DNA of 64,000 nucleotides from Flabesymbios commensalis. Its lineage: Eukaryota; Annelida; Polychaeta; Terebellida; Flabelligeridae. Within the stretch, counting starts at the first letter, position 1. Each line of letters starts with the position of its first letter. Location: positions 58,508,508 to 58,572,507 of the forward strand of contig OZ024909.1 of NCBI GenBank assembly GCA_964017125.1, given 5' to 3'. Both the position numbers and the translations under genes were made by a program. Shown piece after piece: positions 54,801 to 64,000 of the stretch. The notes under the pieces were generated by a model. It did not search any database. It was given only the letters and a program-made list of their open reading frames with translations, and had not been told where the DNA came from.

Positions 54801-57800
54801 AGGGGTATTAGTCTAAAACTCATAGAAACCTGTAACAAATTCGTAACAAGCTGAAAATTTCAGCATATATTGTTGAGACAACATAGAAAAACATATCAAA
54901 AGTCCTCTAAGATCCCCTGGTATTAGTGCCCGAAATGGGGGTAATAAGGGGGTAAATAGGGGTGATAAAGGGAATAATAACGATAACTTTGAAACTATTT
55001 AACCTGGATTCATAAAAATTGTATCTAAAAATATGTTTATTCCCCTGCGGAATCCATTACAAATATTTGTATTTATTTTTAGCCACCGTTTCATCCCCAA
55101 AAGTGGTAAATAGGGTAAAATAGGGGTAATAACCATAATTTATGATCTATTTGACCTAAATTCATAAGCTGTGTATCTAGCATCGGATAATTTTTTTTAA
55201 AACACTTCTAAAATTTGGCGACCTCACCTTAATTACCAACAACAATTTTTTGTATCAATTTTTAACCACCCTTTCCTCTCCATAAGAGGTAAATATGGTT
55301 AAAATGGGGGGTGATAACCATAGCTTATGAACTATGGGGTCTAAAGTTACAAAAATTGTTTCAAACATATGTTTTAGCTCCTGAGAAATCCACTACAATT
55401 ACTTATATCAATTTTTAACAACCCTTTCTTTCCCGAAAGTGGCAAATAATGGAAAATTATGAGAATAACCATAAATTTGACGGGGATTCATAAAATTGTT
55501 ATTCATACAAAAAAGTGTAGGCCTAATTGAAAGAAAAACCAACCATCACCATTTAATCTCAAAAAACGAAATTGTATATGATGTTGCATTTATTTTTAAC
55601 AACCTTTGCATTCCCGAAAAGTATTTTCATGTATAATGTAGATTGTTAATCACATAATAAAACAGTTAATTCGAGTTTATTTCAAAGAGCTTAAACTATT
55701 AAATTTTAAACTAATGAACTTTTAAAAACGGTTTCATTATTTTTTATCGGATGCTAAAATATATAATCTAGATACCAATTTTATGAATCCAAGTAAGTCA
55801 AATATCGCTCACATCTTACCCTTATTTACCACTTTTCGGAATGAAAGGGTGATGTTACAGCATCATATCCTTTTGTTGCTGGTTGTCGCATAAGTTAAAA
55901 ATGCTTTTACATTTTCTCCCATGGTAAAACATATCCAGGTAGGCCCTAACAATTTTATAAATCTAGGTAAAATAGCTCACAATTTGTGGTTATTATGCTA
56001 TTTTTTTGCTTTGGGGATGAAAAGGTGGTAAAATATTAATACAAATGATAATAATAAACACCCCGGGTATGTTAGGATACAAATTTTATGAATCTAGGTC
56101 AAAGAACTCATTAAGTTATGGTTATCACCCCAATTTTACTTCTATTTACCACTTTTTGGAGGAAAGGGTGGTTAAAAATTGATATAAAAAGTAGTTGCTG
56201 GCGATTAAAGGGAGGTCGCCGAATTTAAAAAAGTGTTTTTGCTTTTTTCGCCGATGCTAGATACAAATTTTATGAATCTAGGTCAAATAGCTCATAAGCT
56301 ATGGATATTATCCCTATTTTTCTTATTTACCACTTTTGGGGATGAAAGGGTGGCGAAAAATTAATACAAATAATTTTAATGTATTCCGCAGGTGCTAAAA
56401 CATATATTTAGATACAAATTTTATGAATTTAGGTTGAATACTTTTAAATGAATTGTTAATACCCATTGCTTACCCCCATTTACCCCTCAATACCCCAATT
56501 TCGGGCACTAATACCAGGCGGATTTTAGAGGACTTTTGATATGTTTTTCTATGTTGTTTCAAGAACATATGCTGAAATTTTCAGCTTGTTACGAATTTGT
56601 TCCGGGTTATTATCTAATAGCTCTGGACTATCAGGCCTATTCTATTATTCTGATCATGTATTCCCAGATTAGTTATTTTCACATTTTAGGTCAAGGCCTA
56701 CTAAGAACATGAAAATGATTTTGTCTCGTATAGTATAAGATAACTAACGTTATCAATATATATAATACTTCAGATTCCGTAACTCACCTTCATCTCTCCA
56801 CCCGGTGCTAGTATACCACATGAGTCTGGTTTATTTTTATTTAGAATAGGCATCGTTAAACAGGCACACTCTGACATTCCATACACTGCAAAACAACCCA
56901 CAAAGATATAAGTTTAGTTTTTGCAATTGCCTACAGACAACTAAAAGTAATAAACTTCTATTATGTTCCGTGGTATATAATTTTGTTCAAATATGGATGA
57001 TAACGCTAATAAGCTACTCTCACATAACCACGAATGCCAACGGCAATAATCCCTTTTATCAGTTTATGTATATTTTGGTGTGGGTGTTCACATATAGGAG
57101 CCTACACGAACACGAATACGAACAGGAATACGTATATTTGGATTTCACCATGTAGCGATTGATGTATGTTGGTTTCGTGTGCGATGCCGCACTAGGAATT
57201 ATATGAATGGCGTCTTAATTTCAGCCCAAATAAGAAAAACGTCAACCACGTGTTGACTAGAATATCCAGTAATATTTTTTTCAATAGCAAAATAATTGTA
57301 TTTTTTTTAAATACATTTTGCAATACTAGTAGTTCAATTTTAAAATAATTTAGAAAAAAAGTGTTTTTAATTTGAAAAATAATTTTAAAATGGTAAAACA
57401 TTTTTTCGAATGTTTCCTGATTTACATAAATTTCAGAGATCGTCTACATCATTCTAATAACATATCACATAATAATTTTTATTTATTCGAAGTGATAAAA
57501 AAAACTATTTATTTGTACACGTGCCGCACTTTATAATCGTGTGTATGTGAACATTATGTCCAATTAACCGTGCATCGTTGTCGTATCCTGATATTCTGAA
57601 TATGTGAACGCAGCTTAAGGTCACGTTGCACCAATACAAATACTAACCGCAAAAAACTCTCTTGTGTTATTTTGGTGGCAGGCTATATACGAGTACAAAT
57701 ACAAATACAAACACGAATAATTGTATTTGGATCCACCATAATTACAGTGATAGCGTACTAGGAATGACATAGATTACGTCATTATTTTGGCCCAAATGTG

Positions 57801-60800
57801 AAAAATCCAAACCACGGTTTGACCGAAGAGCCGGGAGTTTTTTAATTACAAATAATTTAAAATTTTCTAAATGAATTGCGGAATATTCTATTGTTTTTTA
57901 CTTGCCTTTGGTATTTCATTTCCCATTGAGATCAGTCGTAGCCATTGAGATCAGTCGTTGATGACTGATCTCGGCTGTAGGCATTATATCTGTATTTTAG
58001 TCCTTTGAATCACTGGGGGACAGAAGCGTGGATACAGACACATTTGCTAGGGTACATAGCAATGCTCGGACTGTACATCCTCTCTAGAGAATCCATGGGA
58101 TGCAACAACTCTCTGAGCCACATCAGACCTGATTTGAGAGGGCGGTCGGATAAAGTGTGAATTTCAACATTCAATACGCTTAAAATCACCCAAATTTCAG
58201 TCACACCATCGCTAATAATAATTACTAAATAAAAACTTGTTTTCATCGATATCAGAGACGTTTTGTGTACATGCCGAGGCGTTCTTTACAGACATTCCCT
58301 CCGCCTGTCTGTATAGTTAACTGAGGACTCGACTAGGGAGACATCACGTGACCACTGGTGACAGACAACGCATATATACACTCATGATACAGACAATATG
58401 GCGGTAAATTAGAATCGTGCTGGACTCAGTCAGAAAAAATATGAAATAATATCACTTATCTTTTTGTCACAATCTCGCTCACCAAGATTCACCAACCCAC
58501 GATGTTTAGTGTCCATTTACATGTATCAATTCCCAGGAAAAATACGCTTAGATGCAGTTTATCTATCGTTATTCCTTAGCCTCGGAAATCAACTAAAGCA
58601 GGCCTGTGTGTGCAGTAGGCCATGTAGGGGGCAACTGTACAAGTGGTCAGTTGAAAGAGGGCGATGCAACACCACAAATCCGGCTACTATAATTAGTAAC
58701 TAAAGGCACCACATTCAATTCGACCATATTGGCCTACTATCACTGGCTTTATTATCATTGCAAATTAAAATATTGTATACATTTCAATTAACCCTTTAAC
58801 CGCCGGTGCCGCATATATTCGGGTTTTCATTTTTTATTAGCACATTAAGTACCACCTTTGAAACATGTTAAAGATAAAATGTGATATCAATCAGCAATAT
58901 TTGAAAACAGTTGACCTCCATTTTGGCAAATCTGAATAATTCTCACTCACTTCAAGTGGGTGAAATTCAGATTGAATAATTTGGCGGTTAAAGAGTTAAA
59001 AAGAAGTAAAAGTGAAGTAAAATAAACAAAACATCATGATAGCCTATAGGTTTATTATGATTGATTATCATAATAGGCCTATATATTATCATAATATTTG
59101 AAATTATTTCTTACTTTAATCAATGTTGGGCCAGCGTTTTTTAAAGATGAATTGTGAAAAAATATGTAGGTTCATATTATGGTAAATTGTGTTTTATAAA
59201 TTATTAGGCTAAACCATCATCCACCCTCTGCCATCATCTACCCCAGACCAACTGTGAATGGTTTGTGGGGTTTACATCGAAATATATACGTAATCTCAGG
59301 GAAATATTTGTTCTAAAATTATTGATTAGCAATTTTCTCATCTAAGTTTTAACTTACTGGACAACCTTATCATTGATGTATAAATATTTTGTTAATCAAT
59401 AACAAATTTGATTAGCAAATGGGCAGAATTGAGTAGCATTTTGCTATGCGATACTGAACAATTTTTTTCCTGAATCTGGTAATATATGTTCTGTGGCTGT
59501 GTGGGGCTTCTACACGTTCAGTATGCACGTGTCGTACATATGTGAGCGTACATCACTTATCCACTGTGGATTTCATCTCAATCATCTCACCATCCTCAGG
59601 AGGTTCTCCTGGCCCAGTTTAGCCTATATGTGCACAAAGGTGGCCTAAAGCCCGACTCATTTCATTTTCATTTTCAAAAGCTACTTTTTCTGGATATTGC
59701 CACATGTAAACGGAGTCGGACGATCGTGTGATTGTAAATCTTGGTGAGCGAGGGTAGGACAAGGGAAGTAAGTGTTCATATTTGGCAATTTTATTTCCCT
59801 ATCCAGTTTATTTCTGAAAGCCGCCAGATTGAGCCCTTTCTATTCTGTACACGCTGTATGTGCTGCTGTGTCACGTTAGAACTGGTGAGTGCAGACAAGT
59901 GGCGTCCCGGGGTGGGGTGGGGTGGTACAACAGGGGCTATCTGTGCGTAAAACGGCCGCCCGACCCCTCAAAACGATTTTGATATCGATGAAAATTCGTT
60001 TTTATTTTGAAATTATTATCATGTGATGGACTGACTGAAATTTGGCTGATTTCAAGCGTGTTGAAATTGTAAATAAGCATTGTAATCTAACTGTCCCCAA
60101 GCAGGTTTGACGAAATGTGTTTCACAGTGTTGCATCCCATGGATTCTCTAGAGAGGATGTACAGTCCGAGCATTGCTATGTACCCTAGCAAATGTGTCTG
60201 TATCCACGCTTCTGTCCCCTAGTGCTTTGAATGATGAGGTTTGCGGTATATTATTTTAAAATATAAGTGTTGGTTTCTTATTTGTGTTTCTCTCTTGAAC
60301 CTATTAAAACCACTCTATTTCTGATTTATTTATAGACCGTTTCCAGATGTATTCTGAAACCATCGAAGTTGCTCGACTATCGTCTAATTAGAACGGCATG
60401 GTATGTAGAAGTCACTGTGATGTTTGAGTAGATCAGTAAAATGTAGATCGAGTATGTAATTTTTGTAGACTGAATGTAAATGTATTCTGCTCAGGTGATT
60501 TTCTATTATGACACTAATTAAAGTTTCATGTCCAATCAGCATATTGTTAACTAGCTTAGAATGACTAATTATTGATGAAGTATTATATGGAGAAAGGTAA
60601 ATTATATTTACTATTTGCATGTATTTCCGTATAGACTGTGATACTCATACACTTGTTATGCATTTGCAGGATCCCTTTTATGGATAATAAGCTATAATAA
60701 TCATGTTACTGTGGAAGAACATCACAGCGAACCCGATTATATCTGATTTTAAAGGTGATCTATCACCCCTTATATAGTATGGATAAATTTGTGACAAATA

Positions 60801-61360
60801 AATCAAAGTTGCCACAAGATGGGGCACAAGTGTTTCCTTATATGGTGTGGTTGTCATGTGGTTATCATGTGGCCCTCTGAGAGGGTCACATGATAGCCAA
60901 TCACACCATATAAGGACATAATTATTCATACCATATAAGGGGTGATAGATCACCTTTAAGGAGAATGCTCTCAATTGTTTTCAAGAACTCAATGTCACAT
61001 AATAATTGTATGATGCATCACCACTTTCTCTGCATGCGCTTTCTTACTCAGTTACCATGTATAATGTCACTATGTTTACAGATACCATCAATCAGATTTT
61101 TCATCTAAACTAGAATAAATTCACTTCAGAGTTATACCAGCCACAATATTTAACCACCTCCTAACAGTAGGCATCACTCACGTACCTTGCGCAATTAGCT
61201 GGATCCCTGTCAGTTCTTTCATCAGTCTGTTCACTAAGGGTGTTCTAATAGGAGCTCCAGCATAAACTATAGCTCTGACACTGGACAGCTCGTAACCAGA
61301 AGTGAGATTTTTAGTCGCTAGCTTAATCACAATTGTTGGGTTTGTCCATAATGTATTTGC
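51718..61360 (-). CDS. AMP-dependent acyl-CoA synthetase, 4CL/luciferase-like, C-terminal exons
   Basis: Six minus-strand exons (61360-61186, 56885-56788, 54451-54307, 54181-54099, 53729-53564, 51887-51718) join in frame with GT-AG introns to give 278 residues, about the C-terminal half of a ~540-residue adenylate-forming ligase. Such enzymes activate a carboxylic acid with ATP to an acyl-AMP and pass it to CoA. In order: YELSSVRAIVYAGAPI, motif A5 YGMSE, GEIYFRSP with GYLKDPE, GWLRTGD, hinge DRVKDLIKYK, FPSDLDTALLSHPGVVDVA, and the catalytic lysine in NPPGKVLL. The AMP-binding P-loop half should lie beyond 64000. The chain ends LTLRTT, so no SKL-type peroxisomal signal. The acyl substrate is unknown. 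Confidence 0.88.
52004..53437. mobile_element. 1.4-kb element whose inverted ends are 16-bp subrepeat arrays
   Basis: It sits in the last synthetase intron. The left end, TGGTGTCCGCCTTTAAGTCA, is followed by about eight AGTCAGAAGGCCCGTT units to about 52155. The right end (about 53245-53437) has about eleven inverted units, TCTGACTAACGGGCCT, finishing AAAAGGGTGTCACCA. The ~1.1-kb middle is AT-rich with no recognised frame. Long ends made of short subrepeats are typical of Foldback/Galileo-like and some MULE elements. No clean target duplication was found. Confidence 0.85.
53564..53729 (-). CDS. Synthetase exon (start of C-terminal subdomain)
   Basis: The acceptor is TTTGCTGTAG. It encodes IFPSDLDTALLSHPGVVDVA, TISVQRPCVGEIPYCFVV and DLTEFELRQVLS, and the donor is TCAG|GTGGGG. 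Most relatives have V-(A/P)-P-A-E-L-E where this has FPSDLD; the acidic residue is kept. Confidence 0.88.
54099..54181 (-). CDS. Synthetase exon (TGD and hinge)
   Basis: The acceptor is TTCCTATGACAG. It encodes DVGYYDDDCCLFVGDRVKDL followed by IKYKTLK. With the preceding exon it forms RTGDVGYY, the ribose-binding aspartate motif, and DRVKDLIKYK is the hinge between the two domains. The donor is CAAG|GTATTT. Confidence 0.9.
54307..54451 (-). CDS. Synthetase exon (core beta region)
   Basis: The acceptor is GTATATTTAG. It encodes VLDLQTGQELGPNTKGEIYF, RSPTLMLGYLKDPEKTARAI and DPEGWLRT, then donor ACAG|GTAGAA. G-E-[IL]-x-x-R and GYL..PE.T are family landmarks. Confidence 0.9.
54794..56631. mobile_element. 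1.8-kb palindrome built of tandem subrepeats, in a synthetase intron
   Basis: Ends are TAGTCCAGGGGTATTAG and, inverted, TAGTCCAGAGCTATTAG, then AACAAATTCGTAACAAGCTG in both arms. Each arm has four or five units of about 150-190 bp with TTTATGAATCTAGGTCAAAT, TAGCTCATAAGCTATGG and TTTACCACTTTTGGGGATGA phrases (or complements). The centre is near 55712. No frame was recognised. The TAGTCCAG end is shared with the 3.5-kb element at 32218. Confidence 0.8.
56788..56885 (-). CDS. Synthetase exon (A5 motif YGMSE)
   Basis: The acceptor is GTTGTTTTGCAG. It encodes VYGMSECACLTMPILNKNKP then DSCGILAPGGEMK, ending AAG|GTGAGT. YG(M)(S/T)E contacts the adenylate, and SxGxLxPG..x(K/R) is standard next. Confidence 0.9.
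57095..57850. repeat. Diverged direct repeat in the largest synthetase intron
   Basis: GAACACGAATACGAACAGGA ... ATTTGGATTTCACCATG ... CACTAGGAATTATATGAATG ... CAGCCCAAATAAGAAAAACG near 57110-57245 is echoed by ACAAATACAAACACGAATAA ... TATTTGGATCCACCAT ... TACTAGGAATGACATAGATT ... GCCCAAATGTGAAAAATCC near 57690-57820. Confidence 0.6.
58788..58999. mobile_element. TTAA-flanked 212-bp MITE, third family
   Basis: TTAA|CCCTTTAACCGCCGG on the left and GGCGGTTAAAGAG|TTAA on the right. Near the right end is an imperfect hairpin, AATCTGAATAATTCTCACTC against GGGTGAAATTCAGATT. The one-sided internal hairpin recalls the MITEs at 13994 and 51245. It is inserted inside the hAT-like element. Confidence 0.72.
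59568..59685 (+). mobile_element. SINE fragment, 3' half
   Basis: From TCATCTCAATCATCTCACCA through CCTGGCCCAGTTTAGCCTAT and GGTGGCCTAAAGCCCGACTC to a CATTTTCATTTTC tail. It is the same family as 15816 and 21553, in the opposite orientation, 5'-truncated. Confidence 0.8.
60749..60959. mobile_element. TTAA-flanked 211-bp palindromic MITE
   Basis: TTAA|AGGTGATCTATCACCCCTTA on the left pairs with TAAGGGGTGATAGATCACCT|TTAA on the right. The middle also pairs (CCTTATATGGTGTG with CACACCATATAAGG, and CATGTGGCCCTC with GAGGGTCACATG), so nearly the whole element can fold. It lies in the 56.9-61.2 kb synthetase intron. Confidence 0.82.
61186..61360 (-). CDS. Synthetase exon (first one inside the window)
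   Basis: The acceptor is TGTTTGAACAG. It encodes ANTLWTNPTIVIKLATKNLT, SGYELSSVRAIVYAGAPIRT and PLVNRLMKELTGIQLIAQ, then donor CAAG|GTACGTG. It matches the 4CL/luciferase stretch 'P.....L.....YDLSSLR....GAAP' just before the YGxTE motif. It begins in phase 0, so at least one upstream exon is required. Confidence 0.88.
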
Positions 61361-62149
61361 CTGTTCAAACACAGTAAACATTATATTCAAACCATGCTAA
61401 TTAATTTTAAATTTATATATTTATCTAGTAGTGGGCTTGTTAAGTGCATGAAATGTACCAAAACCTGCAAATCATAGTACAATACTCTAATTTGGTATGA
61501 ATATGCGTAAGTACCTTAATAAACAATATCAAGGTGGACACACTCTGTATCTATGACAGAACGGCCTCGTTTTCACAAATCAAAGATGGCCGCCTTGGCA
61601 GCTAAAACATTTCGCAAATTTAGCCATGAAATTGTTCTAGTAATGTATGGACCATTTATAGTTTATTTTTTATGGGGAAGGGATCACCAACATCCTTTGT
61701 TTTAGTAATTAAAAGTCAATGTCTTATTTTTAGGTCAAGGTCAAGACAAATTCTGCTCAAAAGAGTAAAACATGGTATATATTGTAGTTTTTCGATGTGA
61801 CCCGATTAAAATAATTCCAATTTAAAGGTTTCATGTTGTAAGGTTAATTAAAAATGGTTTAGCCATTTACTTAATTCATAATCGTCACCCTTGTGTAGCT
61901 AGTTTCTTTTATTTACATTTTAAAATAATCTTCTAAACAAAAAATAAAATGACACCGAAAACGATGAATGTTTTGTGTAAGACTGTAAGTCAGATTGTCT
62001 AATAATAACATTTCATGTTTGCTCATAAAGTGAACTTTATTCACTTGTTGGTCAATAGATATTTCAATAATTGAAAATGAGTAAAAAATACTACAGCAGT
62101 CAAAGGGTTAATTTAAAAAAAATACATGATCGGCCTACTTCCTTATCAC
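61361..62149. other. AT-rich intron or flank, no exon recognised
   Basis: No minus-strand exon carrying the expected SSGTTG-type P-loop was found here. An AAGATGGCCGCC word lies at about 61585. Confidence 0.45.
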
Positions 62150-63150
62150 TTTGTGCACATTCAGTCTGGCAGGAAAATTGATCAAGTATTCTCCTATGAA
62201 AATGTATGTCATACACCATCTCTTACGCGACATGGTGTAATGCACCATGGGGAAAAAATCAGACCTTATCTCGTGCCTCACTGATCTCATTGTAGACCCA
62301 CTACAATCAACACCATCAACCTCTATTTTCGATGATGCGCTTCTGGTGCAACTCCTCCATCCTGGGACAGCAGTAACTATCGGGGAGTATGCTCAATATG
62401 TATTCTTACCATACATTAAAAACTGGCTAAAGAATGTCAAGAGGCTTGCCATTGTTTAGGATGTTTATCTTGAGAATTCACTTAAACATGACCTCGAACA
62501 TGGTCGATAAACTGGCGATCCGCTTAAAGCGACTCTTTCCACCAATATAACGTCAAATTGGTTGGGTTTTCAAGATCACAAGAGCTTTATCATCCTTTCT
62601 AAGGATGTATACTGTATAGTCGTACCTGCTCTGCAAGGTAGTTGTGACTACGAATGGGTCATCTACAGTGTGCTCAGATCTGAATCATAACCTGAAGAAC
62701 ATCAGCCCATGTGATCATGAAGAGGCTGATACCATGATGCTACACCATGTGCGTGACACATTGTTAAATGAATCGTACACGAAACAGCTGATCTGCACAA
62801 ACTATAGTGACATTGTCGTACTTTCCGTTTCTTCAATTGCACAGCTGCAGTGGTTAAAAGAGCTCTGGCTTACGTTTTGAATAGGACCACAATGTTTATA
62901 TATTGCATCTCATCTAATTGCTTTGAGACAACTTGGACCAAAACAAAATGTGCTACTTTTACAGTATTTTATGCTTTGACAGGTTCGGCCACCACGTTTG
63001 CGTTTTAAGGCCATGGGAAGAAAAGTGCATGGAATGTTTGCAACAGTACCAGAGGTGAACTCTGCATTGACGCTACTCTCTGGGTCTGAAATGAATATAA
63101 TTGAAGTAAACAAATACGCGATTCAACTTATTAAAACTCTGTTGTAAGAC
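62150..63150 (+). pseudogene. Third fossil of the unclassified protein family
   Basis: Motifs on the + strand appear in family order: GKKSDLISCLTDL and LVQLLHPGTAVTIGEYAQYV then FLPYIKNWL (62247-62459), HEEADTMMLHHVRDTL and a DIVVLSVSS stretch (62710-62850), ALTG with GKKSAW (about 62970-63025), and VPEVNSALTLLS (about 63048). The EEADT block matches that at 26050-26195. It is broken with several breaks and lacks the cysteine-rich tail. It has no apparent relation to the synthetase gene it lies beside. Confidence 0.65.
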
Positions 63151-64000
63151 TGTATGGTTATTTGTTATCTTTTTAAATAATTACCGGTACTAGACTTTTT
63201 TAATATAAGGGGGGTTTGAAAATGCTCTAAGCGAAGACATTACGCCACAGTTAGTAGGTGGCTCCCCTCCCAATATGGATTAGTATACCATTGTGCAGCC
63301 TTGTATCAAATTTGGTGGTTTTATCACAGTTTCAACCATTTTATTCAATTTAGGGAACTTTTTATAATAATTTGTCGAAAAAGGGGGTGTGAGTCCCCCA
63401 CGCGATATGAATCCGCCCCTGTTTCAAATAAATAAACATCTAAAAGCATTAATAAACAGTTTTGTAGACATAATTCTTAGAACATATATATTTTTTTAAA
63501 ATTACTAGAATTTATTGAAAAAAAATAAAGAGGGCTGAAAATGCCCTGAATAAAGCCCTTACAGTACAGCTACAAGGTGGTTCCCTTTCCAATATGGATC
63601 GCCAATTTGTGACCTGCGGATGCGTAAAAATATGCAAACCACCAAAACAAGTACGGCGTGAATAAGATGGAGTGTACACTTCTATGCAAGTACAAAGGAC
63701 AAAAGCATGCATTATCAGTGGATTAATGGGGTTGGAATGTATTTTCTCGGTTATATAAACTTAAGTTTTCCATTTTGTGTTTATCTGTCTTTTACTAATG
63801 ATTATAATTTATTACCATGATACCCTGGCACAACATTGATTATTTTTATAGCTTGACAACATTAGCAATGACTATGTAGGCAATGATAGTCGAATTTGAC
63901 CTTTACTTCGACCGCACGGTGTGACCTTGACCTTGAATTATTGAAATAAACTGGATAATGGGTCTGTCGTATCCTAAAATCCTCATATAGATGCATTGTA
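63151..64000. repeat. Right edge: diverged direct repeats, no exon seen
   Basis: TTTGAAAATGCTCTAAGCGA ... GTGGCTCCCCTCCCAATATG at about 63217-63284 recurs as GCTGAAAATGCCCTGAATAA ... GTGGTTCCCTTTCCAATATG at about 63534-63598. No synthetase exon was recognised before the window ends. Confidence 0.5.

Larger units (their letters stand above)
58011..60224. mobile_element. hAT-like element with ~480-bp inverted arms and 8-bp target duplication
   Basis: CTTTGAAT flanks both ends (58003-58010 and 60225-60232). Termini are CACTGGGGGACAGAAGCG and, inverted, CACTAGGGGACAGAAGCG. The first ~95 bp of the arms look almost identical, and pairing continues to about 58500/59735 through AATTTCAACAYKCTTRAAAT, TTTTCATCGATATCA and CGCTCACCAAGATT. 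An 8-bp target with CA-type ends is the hAT signature. The spacer contains no transposase trace but holds a MITE (58788-58999) and a SINE piece (59568-59685). Confidence 0.85.

Noticed and set aside
1-64000. CRISPR arrays, bacterial operons, riboswitches
   Set aside because: The window is clearly eukaryotic nuclear DNA. The tandem arrays lack the alternating repeat/unique-spacer pattern.

Overview
This is a eukaryotic, AT-rich, intron-bearing animal window. It has split genes with GT-AG introns, L2/CR1-type LINE fragments, tRNA-derived SINEs, a DIRS-type fossil, and a very high load of palindromic DNA elements, MITEs and satellites. This suits a marine invertebrate (lophotrochozoan, or an invertebrate deuterostome such as a hemichordate); I cannot settle the phylum by reading. 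Two runs of exactly 200 N (10151-10350 and 45105-45304) look like fixed-size assembly gaps.

Layout. Bases 1-42,900 hold no host gene I can defend. They are a mosaic of foldback elements (2.8-4.2, 11.5-13.5, 23.6-24.9, 25.4-26.9 and 32.2-35.7 kb), a ~378-bp satellite (17.9-20.3 kb), LINE fragments (6.6-7.7 and 20.6-21.3 kb), SINEs, TTAA-flanked MITEs and a nest of retroelement and unclassified fossils at 28.3-31.2 kb. From 42,979 to 50,103 on the + strand lies an SLC16-type (monocarboxylate-transporter-like) MFS gene. Five coding exons are visible, all internal introns are phase 1, and the part encoding about TM4-6 is missing; one assembly gap falls in that intron. From 61,360 down to 51,718 on the - strand are the last six coding exons of an AMP-dependent acyl-CoA synthetase (4-coumarate-CoA-ligase/luciferase-like). 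Its N-terminal half should lie beyond the right edge. The two genes are convergent, with stop codons about 1.6 kb apart.

The introns of both genes are packed with elements: a 16-bp-subrepeat long-TIR element, a palindrome built of tandem subrepeats, a hAT-like element with a clean 8-bp target duplication that holds a MITE and a SINE piece, a gypsy fossil and tetranucleotide arrays. The right end (62.15-63.15 kb) holds another fossil of the unclassified protein family also seen at 25.4-26.9 and 30.1-31.2 kb.

The strongest observations are structural. Several 1.4-3.5 kb near-palindromes share TAG(T)-type ends. One element's empty site survives in a nearby duplicate. Short dispersed elements show convincing target-site duplications of 8, 8, 8, 10, 13 and 13 bp. 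All identities and copy counts were judged by eye.
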